Shown: positions 1 through 14,300 of the stretch, piece by piece
Numbering within the stretch: position 1 is the stretch's first letter
Layout: each line of letters begins with the position of its first letter
Source: Amia ocellicauda
Lineage: Eukaryota > Chordata > Actinopteri > Amiiformes > Amiidae
DNA: 64,000 bases
Assembly: GCF_036373705.1 (NCBI RefSeq)
Contig: NC_089853.1
Coordinates: forward strand, 28,252,068-28,316,067
Direction of reading: 5' to 3'
Program-made: the position numbers and the translations under genes
Notes under the pieces: generated by a model
Seen by the model: the letters and a program-made list of their open reading frames with translations, nothing else
The model's database searches: none
Told to the model about the DNA's origin: nothing

Positions 1-1
1 A

Positions 2-866
<865 letters not shown>

Positions 867-3800
867 TATATGATACTATCTATCGATGCATCATACCCAT
901 TTGACTATGTCAAACTGTTTTCGTCCCAGCCCAAGTTAAGATTAAATCTTACACTGACAAGAACTTTATTTGATATATTTATAGGTGTAAAGTTCATAGA
1001 GATAGGTATTAATAAAGATCAAATTCCAGCTTGGGAAGCAGGATTGACACATTATTTTAATGACTATACAAGGCTCAAAGTCTGGAGATTGTGATGGCTG
1101 TTCAAGGCACTCCCAGGTGAAATGGCACACAGTGCTACTGAATTTGAATCATTATTACCTCTATTCCATTTGAAAGAGTTGATGTATATTGTTTGATATT
1201 TTTTAATTCACCTTGTTGTCATAGGCTTAGTTTGTTTTCTTCTTTGAAGTGTGTGTTTTCCATTATGGGCCACTGTGCCCAGGGAATGATATCCTACAAA
1301 TTACAGCCATGCAATACATTTGGACTGGACATCTTTACTGCTTTTTAGGTACCACTCTTAACTAAAATAATAGAGGCTAATATAGCAAATATAGCAAATA
1401 TAACAATCCAGCATAGAGGTACAATTCATTGTGTATCACTTACTGTCATTGTGAGGACATGCATAAACTTTGGTAATTTGTGGTGTTTGATCTGGCAACT
1501 ACGAGCACAACGTAAATGCAAGTAATGCATTTGGTGATGAATGGATTTATGTTCATATCATGGTTTCTAAAACCTGTCCATCGTGTGCTTGGCTCCAAAA
1601 CCTGAATGGCTTGGCGGGGCTCAAGCTTGGTATGGGATGTGCTGCTTTCTATGTGTTTTTAGAACAGTGTGGCTCAATCTAAGGTTCAAATAGATGTAGG
1701 CATACCAGTATCTGTGCTGTGCTTGTGTTGCCATGTGGCTAATGCAACTGAATTATGGGCATCCCAGGTTTGGATGCTCCCCCTCCCTGTTTTTATGTGC
1801 TTTAAATTTAGCTGACTCGTAGCGACGCCAGCTGGGAAGGACTGAAATCTAACAGCTGCAGGTTTAATCTCAGTGTCTGTTCCCTAATACATGGCTTAGC
1901 ACTGAATCTGGACTTCACTGTTGAGTTTTTAAGCCAGCTTCCTTGCCTCTCTGCCCGATCTGATTACTTGGCAAGAACTACCGAAATCTCCCGGTTTTTC
2001 TGAATTAATGTTCCTGGTAGTGTTTTCAGGTCTTGGGTGAGATTGCAAGTCACACTTTTATTTGAATTTTAAAGAGTGTTTGAATGGCGGATTCATACAT
2101 ATCTGTGGTGTTACTAACTAGGCTAGGATATTTGATCTTTTTCATTGTGTTTTTTAGATTGCGTTTTGGTTTATCCTAGAACAATTTAAAATTCTGTTCT
2201 ACGAGCTTGATTTTAAATACTATATGCAGGGGTAAATGAACAGTAAGACAATGGGATTTTGGACTTGCATATGTTTTAGAAATCGGGCATGAGTGAGGAG
2301 GCTGAACTTGTAGCCATGCATACAGCAATGCATATCGTCTCAATGAATCGGTACCGAGTAGGGAAGTATTTTTTTTCCATCCTTATTTGTATGGTAGCCA
2401 TGTGCACACTACTTTTCTGTTTTAGAGTATTACAGTGACAGTACCTGATAGCATACCCCTGTTCCAGGGAATAAACTGTAGATGTCAACTTAAGTTTCCA
2501 CTTGAATCATCTGCTGATAAAAACACAACATCTCAGCAGCAGGTACATTGTAGTCTAGTGGTTGACTAGTGGTTCCTCCACCTTGGAGGAAAATCAATCA
2601 ATCAGTCAGTCAGTCTGTAATTACTACACAGTGTGTAATCCTTGCTAAATTCTGTCATGGGATCTGACAACGGAGACGCAAAGTGGAGGATTCGGAAGTC
2701 CTGATAGGATTTGTAAAGTTAGCAGGTTGAATGGAGAGCTCTCTTAGTCTCTTAATCCCCTTTGCTCTGTGGCAAACACAGGACAGGTGTAAAATGTGAA
2801 AGGCAGAACTGTCTAGCCTTCTTACTAAGCCTTGACATCTGCCTTATCTTGCAAGTGAATACATCGGTTGGTTCACTTTAACGTTCTTTCCTACTCTTCC
2901 TACAGGTGGGCAGACCAAATGTCCAATCCCTTCTAAGCAAGGAATCCCATTGACATAATAATGTCAGACACCGTAATGTTGCCCCCCTGCTAATACAAGT
3001 TTATGGGGATAAGCTGTATTTAGATTTATTTACTCAATTCAGAAACAAAAATGGCATGGGATTAACAAACAAATGTATTCCTCGCTGTGCAAAGATCTAA
3101 AAACGTATTTCCCTTGCAATTCGATCTGTGAATAGTATGAATTGTAACTCACAAACATCAAGTGGTACATTGGCAGCAGTGTGGAGTAGCTCTGGACTCT
3201 GGAGCTGAGGGTCATTCCCATCTCCTCCTCAAGGTCTGCCAGCACCACACCTGCTCCCTTGAGTGCCAAGACGAATGGCACAGAGTGACTGTGACCTGAT
3301 TAGAGGGCAATACTATCCCAGTCAGACCTGTGATCCCCCTGGCAGAGACGGGTAATGGGCAGATAATGCACAGCTGAATGGAAATCGTTAAAGCTGTGTG
3401 TCAGCTTGACATTGTTGCTGTGGATGTGGCAGCTAAACTTTCCTTTCGTATTTCTATTTATTTTCCTCCCTCCTAAGCCTGCCTTCTCCTTAGCTGGTTT
3501 ACCTGTCTCTGCCAAAGAGGCTTTTAGGAGAGTGTTTATAATTATAGACAGTCCAGATAGACAGTCCAGATCCAATCTTGCCATGCACTTAAAGGTTAGA
3601 TCTCCATCTTATACTAATCTGATTGTGGAGGTATCAGGATATTATGTGCATTGCAGTTGTACTGGAAATGCCGTGGTACTTTTTTTCATTAGATAGTGCA
3701 TTGCTGTGCAAATTACTTTTCTCTGAGCAGTTCAACTATAGACAATATTATAGAGTCGGCAGTGGAGTTAATTCCTTGATATAACAAACCCATAAACAGG

Positions 3801-6471
3801 CAGCAGATGGCTCAATTAAGGATTTTTGTATATATATAAACACACACACAGGAGAGACTTGACTTTTACAATTCAATTTTCGATATACAAACCCAAAAAC
3901 ACTGTCAGTGTCCATCCCCAGAACCTGGGGGAAGTGAATAAAACTGGGGAGCACTGAATGGGCAACCCCCTTACTTGCATGGCATCACTATCTTTATATG
4001 TTGTTAAACATTGATTTTGTTTTTTGCAGTGAAGTGGTGTTTTCTGGGCCTCCCCCCCACAGTGTAATCATACAGCCAAGTCATATCTACCTATACTCTG
4101 TTGCTTTATTCAGTAAATTAAATGTGTCAGAGCTTCTGGGAACAAGGTCTGCAGTGCTGACTTTTGCCTATTACAAAGCCAGAAAGACACTCGGACACTC
4201 ACAGTAAATTGTGCAGTGAGATAAATCTGTTCTTGTGACTTCTTGAGAAATGCTAACTTGTTGCATTCCCGAAAATAAATATTGAAGCTTCAATAGACTC
4301 TTTCAGCTATGGCAAAATCTGCTGAACTTCAACAATCAATTGTTTGAGTGCCTAATGCTTATTCAGACAATCTTAATCACGGAAGATAAAGGAGTTTTCA
4401 GATACTGATGTGCCGTATCTTTCCACTGCTTGCATATTTGGTAAATCTTATTCTGGGGCACTGTGAATCGCTTTTTAAGTACCTTGCGAGTGTAATATGC
4501 CTTCAAAGAGAATAATACAAAGTAGTTTACCTATTTTTAACGATGCCCGTTTGGCTGCAACTCGGAAGAGCTCTAATTTGATATCCAAGCATTTAATTTA
4601 CAAATCTGAAATGTGATTACATAGACAGCACACATCTATTACTTTTATTGGTTTCTTTGCAAATCCAATTGCATTCATGTCATTTTCCTTGAGGTATCTA
4701 GATTAAAACTCCTTGTCGCCGTTGTAGTGTCGCTTTGATAGTACATTAATCGTTCTGTCAGTTTCTCAGACATGTGCGGTGATATTCCTGCTCGATCTGC
4801 CTGTGTGTTCATCTGCTGTCTGTTCCCTAAATGGAGACCTAGTGCCTGTTATTTGAGTTTTAGCCTAGAGTTGAGGGCCTGTTATCTGGGTGTATACAGA
4901 AGCAGACCCTCCTAGACGTTGCATCTTGTGACCTGGTATCTAATTGTCTTATTGGACATTTGTATTCATGGCCAAACCACACCAAGCTCAAGTACAGACA
5001 GGGTGGGGGCACAGGTCTGTATTACAGATAGGGCTCAAGTCGCGGTTTAAATTAACTCTGGTAATCTGGCAGAATAATTGTTCCCTGTGGTGCCTGACAG
5101 GCAGATAGCATTGCCCCTTCTCTGTCTTTACTTTCTCATTCAACAGAATCTTTACAAATGTACATGATAAGTGGACAGGAAGATTTGTTTCCTCCACCTG
5201 GTCTGCTTTAGAGCTGTCCCCATCCCTGGTTAATGTGTGCAGGGTTCAGCCCTCCCCTCTGCCCACTTCCACCAGCCTGTTTCCCTCATGGCCACTTTGG
5301 CAGAGTCGCCGTGCCTGGCATCCATTCAGTTTGTTTATTAATAAGCCAAAGAAAGGGAGGAAACATGATAGGGTTTCAGGCAAGAGATGGTCTCTCATTT
5401 CCACCCATTGATTAACAGACTTTTATGGTGGGAAGGCAGTTTGCCATAGTCCATGTTTGAACAATGGCCGCACTGCATGACAATGCAGGCACTGTGTCCG
5501 AGGGCTGTAAGCCGACAAGCCCCTTAGCAATGCACTACTTAACCTTGAGTCTGGAATCGTGACTTTTTTTTCCCCCCCCACTTTCCGTTATGTATTTTTC
5601 CTCTCAAATGATGTGTCAGGAACAAGGTTTGAAATGGATGAGAAATGTTTTCTCGGCAGACCTTGAAGTGCACTTCTGTGAAAGCATAAAATACTGTAGG
5701 TCTCAATTTCCAATTTGCAATCAAAGCCACTACTAGAAATTGTCAGTTAAACACTCATCCCTCCTCTGCTCCGGCTTTTGTTTAATGTAACTCAATTTGT
5801 AAAGTGGCAGATGGTGTTTTGTGAGTGCAGAGGAGAAGAACATTTTAGCAGTGTCTTGACAAACTAAAGCAAGCAGTCAGCCATCTGCAGTTAGCCTGGT
5901 GATACAGGAGGAGTTCATAGACAGCCGGAGCAAAGGTTCAGCGGCACAACCCCCACAGAAACAGTACATGGCTTACCTGGTAGACACTTCTTAGTCCTTG
6001 ATACTGTGTCACTTTACTAGCCAGGGCTGCAAGTGTACCAAAAAAAGACAACTGAGCAATAATGGCTTTTCATTATATATAAAAATACACAGTACATCTT
6101 GGGGGGAGGCCTTCATCCTGCATGATTGCTTAAAGGCATAAAGGCTGCTGATGTTGATGCTGGTATGTATGTGTGTTTGTGTTCAGACACATTATGTCAA
6201 TTCAATTATTTTTCATAAATACATAGGCCTATTTCATAAATAATATATCTGAAGTTTCTATGTGTTCAGCTAACCGCTTTTCATTATCAGAATAAGCACA
6301 TAAAGCGAGAGGGATTTAAAGCGTGTTATTCAGGGCCATTAAATCTTATGGTATTATAGGAGTGACCTTTGTCAAAATGGCCGCTGAGATGATGCTGTTG
6401 GATGATGAATCAATCTGTTTAAAATTCAATTACTTCCCAGGGAACCAAAGTACTATATATATATATATATA
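867..6471 (+). other. csnk1g1 intron, no gene recognised
   Basis: No exon with splice sites and family similarity was found here. In particular the N-lobe kinase exons (glycine loop, VAIKLE-type lysine motif) are not present, so they must lie before the window. The sequence is AT-rich with short simple repeats (a CA run near 3,840). Blocks of mixed composition near 3,200-3,600 and 5,870-5,990 could be regulatory, but nothing in them can be named. Confidence 0.6.
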
Positions 6472-6547
6472 CAGCTCTGGAAAAAATTGAGACTACTTAA
6501 CATTGATTTCTGAACTTGGAGTGGTCTCTTAATTTTTTCCAGAGCTG
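6472..6547. mobile_element. Short palindromic MITE, copy 1
   Basis: A 76-bp near-palindrome starting CAGCTCTGGAAAAAA and ending TTTTTTCCAGAGCTG, flanked by TA on both sides (6470-6471 and 6548-6549). It is inserted at the end of a (TA)n run. A second copy of nearly the same sequence is at 55,598-55,675. TA target sites and CAG termini fit a Tc1/mariner-type non-autonomous element. Confidence 0.8.
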
Positions 6548-6951
6548 TATATTTATTACATTTGTTATTTTTTTGGTATTTTTAAAATGGAACTTCAAGT
6601 AGATTGACAACTGCAAAGTGCCTGCAGCATACACGGGTAACACTGATGCACTTCTCTACTCTGTCCTGCAAGTGCTGCCCTCTAGAGCCAAGCAAGAGGA
6701 CTGACATTGTCGGTCATATTGTACAATGAATATGGGATATTAATTACAACCTCATTTGTATTAATATATTTATTGACATTCAAAGTAATTTTCATGTAAC
6801 ATAGCAGTAATAAACATAGTGTCTCAGGTGATTTAATGGGCTTCATTTCCTGGGAGCTGAATTCCAATCTATCTTGACACTGAGAAAAAAAAGTCTTCCA
6901 CAGAAACTCCATTCAACTGCCAAACTAAATATTTACCAAAGGAGTGCTGAC

Positions 6952-6952
<1 letters not shown>

Positions 6953-6984
<32 letters not shown>
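6953..6984. repeat. (TA)n(CA)n microsatellite
   Basis: A run of TA units followed by CA units immediately left of the second Tc1 element. TA tracts are natural Tc1 target sites. Confidence 0.9.
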
Positions 6985-8549
6985 TAGTACTGTGCAAAAG
7001 GTTTAGGCAGTTGTGAAAAAATGCTGTAAAGTAAGAATGCTTTCAAAAATAGACATGTTAATAGATTATATTTATCAATAACTACATGCAAAGTGAGTGA
7101 ACACAAAATAAATCTAAATCAAATCCATATTTGGTGTGACCACCCTTTGCCTTCAAAACACCATCAGCTATTCTAGGTACACTTGCATAGAGTCAGGTTT
7201 TTTTTAGGCATACAGTCAGGTGTCTGATTAAACAATTATACCAAACAGGTGCTAATGATCATCAATTCAATATGTAGGTTGAAACACAATCATTAACTGA
7301 ACCAGAAACAGCTGTGTAGGAGCAATAAAACTGGGTGAGGAACAGCCAAACTCAGCTAACAAAGTGAGGTTGCTGAAGACAGTTTACTGTCAAAAGTCAT
7401 ACACCATGGCAAGACTGAGCACAGCAACAAGACACAAGGTAGTTATACTGCATCAGCAAGGTCTCTCCCAGGCAGACATTTCAAGGCAGACAGGGGTTTC
7501 CAGATGTGCTGTCCAAGCTCTTTTGAAGAAGCACAAAGAAACCGGAAACGTTGAGGACCGTAGACGCAGTGGTCGGCCAAGGAAACTTACTGCAGCAGAT
7601 GAAAGACACATCATGCTTACTTCCCTTCATAATCAGAAGATGTCCAGCAGTGCCATCAGCTCAGAATTAGCAGAAAACAGTGGGATCCTGGTACACCCAT
7701 CTACTGTCCGGAGAAGTCTGGTCAGAAGTGGCCTTCATGGAAGACTTGCGGCCAAAAAGCCATACCTCCGACGTGGAAACAAGGCCAAGTGACTCAACTA
7801 TGCACGAAAACGCAGGAACTGGGGTGCAGAAAAATGGCAGCAGGTGCTCTGGACTGATGAGTCAAAATTTTAAATATTTGGCTATAGCAGAAGGCAGTTT
7901 GTTCACTGAAGGGCTGGAGAGCGGTACACGAATGAGTGTCTGCCGGCAACAGTGAAGCATGGTGGAGGTTCCTTGCAAATTTAGGGCTGCATTTCTGCAA
8001 ATGGCGTTGGGGATTTGGTCAGAATGAATGGTCTCCTCAATGCTGAGAAGTACAGGCAGATACTTATCCATCATGCAATACCATCAGGGAGGCATCTGAT
8101 TGGCCCCAAATGTATTGTGCAGCATGAAAATGACCCCAAACATACAGCGACAGTAATTAAGAACTATCTTCAGCGTAAAGAAGAGCACAGAGTCCTGGAA
8201 GTGATGGTATGGCCCCCACAGAGCCCTGATCTCAACATCATCGAGTCTGTCTGGGATTACATGAAGAGAGAGAAGCAACTGAGGCTGCCTAAATCCACAG
8301 AAGAACTGTGGTTAGTTCTCTAAGATGTTTTGGCCAACCTACCTGCTGAGTTCCTTCAGAAATTGTGTGCAAGTGTACCTAGAAGAATTGATGCTGTTTT
8401 GAAGGCAAAGGGTGGTCACACCAAATATGGATTTGATGTAGATTTTTCTTCTGTTCACTCACTTTGCATTTAGTTAATTGATAAATATAACCTATTAACG
8501 TCTATTTTTGAAAGCATTCTTACTTTACAGCATTTCTTCTCACCTAACT
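6985..8549 (+). mobile_element. Tc1-like transposon with long inverted ends
   Basis: The left end (from TACTGTGCAAAAGG at about 6,988) and the right end (to about 8,549) are long inverted repeats. The left segment from TTTGAAGGC-type sequence near 7,150 out to GCTGTAAAGTAAG at 7,023 is mirrored by 8,397-8,535. The right terminus breaks off after the TTTACAGCATTT segment, so the outermost 25 or so bases matching CTGCCTAAACCTTTTGCACA are lost. Between the ends lies a damaged transposase. The element is immobile. This family is very common in fish genomes. Confidence 0.88.
7406..8409 (+). pseudogene. Tc1 transposase pseudogene
   Basis: An ATG at 7,406 opens a Tc1 transposase (MARLSTATRHKVVILHQQG, paired helix-turn-helix with SQADISRQTGVSR and a GRPRK hook). 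Frame 2 stops at 7,790 where TGA replaces an expected CGA Arg codon, a typical CpG decay. The reading continues with WTDES (first catalytic Asp) at about 7,850, then a TAA in what should be KFEIFG. Later segments show QHENDPKHTA and SPDLNIIESVWD, so all three catalytic acidic positions are recognisable but in a broken gene. More stops occur near 7,900 and 7,980, and at 8,320 in the final helix region. Confidence 0.88.
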
Positions 8550-9086
8550 AATGTGTTTGTGTGTATATTTGAATTTCCAGAGAATCTGGTATATTATACT
8601 GTTTTTAGGGTTTTTGAAATCCAGGGCACTACTCCTAGCTTCCTTGGAGGGATGGTCGTTTTGAGTCTTTGTTTATTGCTTTGCTTAAAAAGAAAAAAAG
8701 AAAAGAATTGGATAGACTGAAGCCAATCATCATTTAAAAGCAGTTTTGTTCCTTTTGTTTTGTTCTTTGTGTATAGCTGCAGTGAGTGTGTGTGGACCTA
8801 ATGTCCTGGAAATAATTAATTATTATTTTTTTTGTTCCATTCTTTTAACTTGTGAACTTGCCACTTTACTAGTACAGTGGCTAGTAAGAATGTGATGATA
8901 AAGTCTGTTGTTGCCAAATTCCCTATAACTGTGTAAATTCTTAACCTGAATACTTTGATTTTCATCCAAAACCTCAAGATGCCGGTCTTACTTCTGTCTT
9001 TTCACCCTCCACAGAACTACTTTCATTCACGGTATAAAATATGTTATTTTATCTCTGGTTTCTCCTCTCTTTCTCTCTACCACCAG
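8550..9086 (+). other. csnk1g1 intron end and 3' splice region
   Basis: Intron sequence between the Tc1 element and the first csnk1g1 exon in the window. The last 30 bases are pyrimidine-rich (TCTCTTTCTCTCTACCACCAG), a good acceptor. No other feature is seen. Confidence 0.7.
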
Positions 9087-11268
9087 CGGAGGGGCTCCCC
9101 CAGGTGTATTACTTTGGGCCTTGTGGAAAATACAATGCCATGGTGCTCGAGCTGCTGGGGCCTAGCTTGGAGGATCTGTTTGACCTGTGTGACCGGACCT
9201 TCTCTCTCAAGACTGTGTTAATGATAGCCATTCAGCTGGTAAGTGGGATAAAGACTGTGTTCAGGGGCTCCTCTGAACTAATTAAAAATATAAAGCAGAA
9301 ATATTCTGCTCATCTGTGATCAAATTTGAAATTTGGGTAACACTCAACAATAGGTTGTTGCCACTTAGTTATCTGAACCTGACATTGTAGTATTGGAATC
9401 CTAGTTGTTTTAGAACCTGGGGAGAATAGTGTTAAGTGAATAGTTTGCTCTGTACTAATGTCTTGCTGTTTTCCTCTACAGATATCGAGGATGGAGTATG
9501 TGCACTCAAAGAACTTAATCTACAGGGATGTGAAGCCAGAAAATTTCCTCATTGGACGGCAAGGCAACAAGAAAGAACACATTATTCACATCATAGACTT
9601 TGGGTTGGCAAAGGAATACATAGACCCCGAAACCAAAAAACACATCCCGTACCGGGAACACAAGAGTTTGACTGGAACGGCCAGATACATGTCCATCAAC
9701 ACGCATCTTGGGAAAGGTAGGTCCCTAGAGATGATTCCTCTGATCGTTTGATCCTTCTGCAACACAATAAAGTTGGCAGGCTTTTTAACCCTCTTCCAGA
9801 TAACCAGCAACTGACAGCGTGATGTTCCCTGCAGGTCAGGGCCTTATTTTATTGCTGTATTCAGTCCAGTGCACTGAAAATTTGTTAATATAAGTTACCC
9901 ATACTTTCTATGTCTTTATGTCTGTGTTTTTTCTGTTAAATGTAAACATATTAGTAAACCTTGATTAATCTTTGTTTTAAATTGTTTTAGAACAACTTGT
10001 TTCCAGGTGGTTGTCAGGCATTTGTTTATGTTGAGACAATGCTTGCCTTACAAGGAGTTGTGTGGACTGTTGGCCAAGATGTAAGCCTCACACTCATTCA
10101 CACTGCTCTAGAACGTTCATTTTTGTAGTCGTTTTCAGTTATTTGACTAATGGGGAACTGGGAACTGACCAAAAGCACTCTGATCATTAAGCTTTCCTGC
10201 CTATTCATGGCCATAACACTAATAGATAATAGTTGTTCCTGAAAACAAAGATTAGTTGTTTCCATCAGGGTTTGAACGACTGTTACAGATGATGATACAC
10301 ACAAGGTGAAGGGGAAAGTGGTCACTTAATGTCTGAACACGTTCACTGCTCATCTCCAAGCCTGTTTCAACAGTGATATTTATTAAAACACTTCAGTTTT
10401 CCTCCCACACTGTTTTTTTTGTATTATTATTGTTATGCAGATTCTGAAAATATAGATAATTTGTGTTTCATGTAACAGGCGCTACATACTCTGTATATGA
10501 CAAATTTAATTTAGTTTGAGTTCTGTGGCAAAACTACATGAAAGCAACTGGTTTTAGTCAGAATTTCTCTAAACATAAGAACGAGAGACAGCCTACAATT
10601 ACACTTTTGAAGACTGCTGAACTGCTCACAAATTCATCAGTAACATTTTTCTCGACATTGTTTTAAGTATCTCTGAGCTTTTGACACATTCCCACAGTTT
10701 TTCTGTTTGACTAATCCTTATGTTGACGCCTCCAGCACTACAGCTAAAACTACCCATGCTGGGAGATGTTTGCTAGATTAAATAGTTTTGCTTCAGAGTG
10801 CAAATATTTGCACTCTGAGGAGTTTTAAACTAAAGCTCACTTATTAAAAGAACAATGGTATAATAAGAGTTCAGATCAGTTGCCTATTGTGTGTCCCTCA
10901 TGAGCTCCCTTTTTCATTGTTGTAATAGCACTTTCTGCCTCACCATAACTTTGTCTACAAGCCATTAAAGAAAATAGTGTAGCAATTCAATGCAATCACA
11001 CTTCTTACGGTCATATTCAATGTAACTTTCCCATGTTTTTTTGTTATTTATTTATGTAACACTTTGTCCAGGAATGCTCTGATTTGCACAGCAGACTATT
11101 TATTTTTTGCTATTGAGTGGTGTCGAACAGTTAATACTGGATACTATGGAAAAGTATCCATCTAAAAAGCAGAAAGTGAGTGTCCCCTCAGTGCACTTCC
11201 CCCTCAGTGTTGGTCTCTATGGTTCACTCATTCAGGGGTGTTACTAACAAAACAAAACAAAAAAAACA

Positions 11269-11302
<34 letters not shown>

Positions 11303-14300
11303 TTTACATTTGAGTTGAGATCCCCAGACACCAGAAAGTTTGAAGAAATAACCTTAATGCTGCTGGTAGCTCAGTAAACCAAAACTGTTGTCAAGACTCT
11401 TCTTGAATGCTTACAATGACTCAGAATTCACAGCGTGACTTGGCAGCTTCTTCCATACACCCACAGCCGTTTTTTTTTTTTTTCCCTAAAGTAGTACCTC
11501 CTGTTCTTATTCCTCAGGTTGGAGGATTAAACTACTAAGCCATCTTCCCTTTTTTGATCCAATATTTGATAGAATTCAAATAGCTCACTTTACATCCAAC
11601 CTAACAGAGAGAGAAGCAAAGGACCTAAAAGAGACTTGATGGTGCAGGCTGAGTATGGGACAATGAATACCTGCCAGAGATGTGTCAGCGGTGGAGTAGC
11701 TGTAATGTTTAAATTATACTTCACAACTTGAAATAAATCGGTAACATCGCTCAACAGTTCATGTTAACATTTCATGTGATGGCCATCGAAAACCTTCGCT
11801 GTCTGGAACACCTACGGTAGCCTACTAATGTATGCATACCCTTGGTGAAGTGCGACTTCACTCTTGTGCAAATCCTTTTTTGTGGCTTTATTAACATGGA
11901 GGAGGTGCCTCCTGTAGCATTTGGAAAGGTCCATCAACTTCTCACCAGGTATATTCGACCACTCCTCCATGCAGAACCTCCCCAGCTCTCTGATGCAGCC
12001 TTGACACAGTGGATGAAGTTTCTTATCTTTATTATTTATCGTGGGAGATGGATAGCCGATTTATTATTCTACAAGTGGATTATCCCCTCCTACTCCCCTC
12101 AATGTATGAAATCCCTTGTTTGTTCTTTTCATAAACTGCTGAGAACATCAATTTGAACTGCCAGCATTGGAGGTCACAGCTTCATCAAACTGTAAGCCAG
12201 GAAGAATAGCTGGGTTTTAGAAGTGGGATGGGTTTTCATTGAATTGTTAAAACAGATTCCATTAAAAGCAAGATTATCAAGTTTAGGCAATATTACTGCT
12301 TTGTTAATAAAATAAAGGCTTTGCTAGATTAATTCCTTCTGTATATTATATTTCATATTCCATATCTGTATTGTCCTGATATTACCTCATTCCCTTGCTA
12401 ATCTTTGTGTACTTAAAAGCTGCCGGTGCTATGAAGATGTGAATAGTTACAGTAAGCTGCCAATAATCAGTCTTGAATCACCTCTTTAGGTAATGTGACT
12501 TTAGATGGCTCAATGGTAAAAAGTGTGTGCAAAGCTTCAAATTCCCTTGCTTGCATCTGGAGAAGCTCTCGGGTGGAGAGGATTATGCAGTCAGAGTGTC
12601 ATATGATTCTGACTCTGTAAACAGTGTGTGATATCTCAAAGTACAAATCTGGTTTTCTACTCCATGTGCTGTAATGTGTACTACTGTAATGAGCTGCAAG
12701 ATGACTCAATGTGATTAAATTAGTTTGTAGTCAGAATGGAAGTAACAAAGAAAATTACTACTCAAACTGAACTGCATATATTTTGCGATGAACCCACCCA
12801 GGATTTTGGTATATGATCCTGGCAAGCTGAATTTAGGATCGTCATCATTCTAGGGTTCAGGCTTCTTTACTGGGGCTCTGTTCAGGACTGTGTTGATCCG
12901 TGTTTTCTTACACTCTCAGAGGTTTGTGTCTGCATGGCTTGACTTCTTGTTTTTATCTGCTTTTATTTCCAAGAGCAAAGTCGGCGGGATGACCTGGAAG
13001 CCTTAGGCCATATGTTTATGTATTTTCTCCGGGGCAGTCTTCCTTGGCAAGGACTCAAGGTATGTCCAGTTAAGGTCATGTGTAAGCTTTCTTGAATTGA
13101 TTTCTCTCACAGTCAAACAGTGGACACCAGGCAAAGTATTACTGAATCAACAGCCTTGCCTTTAATTTATGACAGCATGGGTTTGCCAGGTGGTGTTATA
13201 TGTCAAGGCAGGTGTATGGCATATAAACTTTAGCTGCAGGGGTGAATACAATTGGATAAATCTAACTGACTTCACAAGGTGGATGATAGGGGGAGCAACA
13301 ACTGGATATTTAACTCTGCTGATGAAGTATTAGCTAGTTTTGAGTTTTCCTGCGAAGTCTCAGCAATACTCTGACTGGTGTTCCTTCCGGTTGCCCTGCA
13401 GGCGGACACCCTCAAAGAACGATACCAGAAGATTGGAGACACGAAACGCAACACTCCCATCGAGGCTCTCTGTGAGAGCTTCCCAGGTACGTTGCGTGTG
13501 CGTGTTGTGTATATACATTTTTTTTTTTTTTTTTTTTTTTTTTAGCAGTTACTCAAGTTGAAATGAATGTGTCCTTTTGAATTAGCCGCATTTTAGCTTT
13601 AGAAACATTTCCCACAGGGTATTGAACATTCTGCAACCCCTGCCCACACACATGAGCTCACACCCACACCTGAAATGCGCACACGTGCACACGCACACAC
13701 GAGTGCTCTCCCCCTAACTCTTAACTCACTTGGTTCTTTGCTGTTTGATGATGGTAGAATATTTAAATGTGTCGTTTTGGTTCCTGTTATGGGCCATGGG
13801 GCAGGACTGTTTTTGTTTTGTTTTTCCCACCAGGTGTAAAATGAAGTGGTTTATCCACTTCTTGCTAATGTTTAAATATTTTTTAGAGAAAATCTGGTAA
13901 AATAGGGAAAATTTAAACAAAAACTAACCCCCCGTCCCCCCCAAAAAAATACAAATGTGTCATCTGTGTTTCAGAGGAGATGGCTACATACCTGAGATAT
14001 GTCAGAAGGCTAGACTTCTTTGAGAAGCCGGATTACGAGTATCTGCGGACTTTGTTTACGGAGCTGTTCGAGCGCAAAGGCTACACCTTCGACTACACTT
14101 ACGACTGGGTTGGCCGACAGATTGTGAGTATCGAAATTAAAAGACTGGTTTCCACTTTGCAAGACTTGGTGGGACTCTGTTTTTCAGTAAAATTACACAA
14201 ACAGTAAATACATTTTCACTGCACTTTTCACTGCAAGAACCAGACTAAGAATAGTGTTTTAGAACATGCTTTCCATTTCTTATCTCTACAATAGAGGACA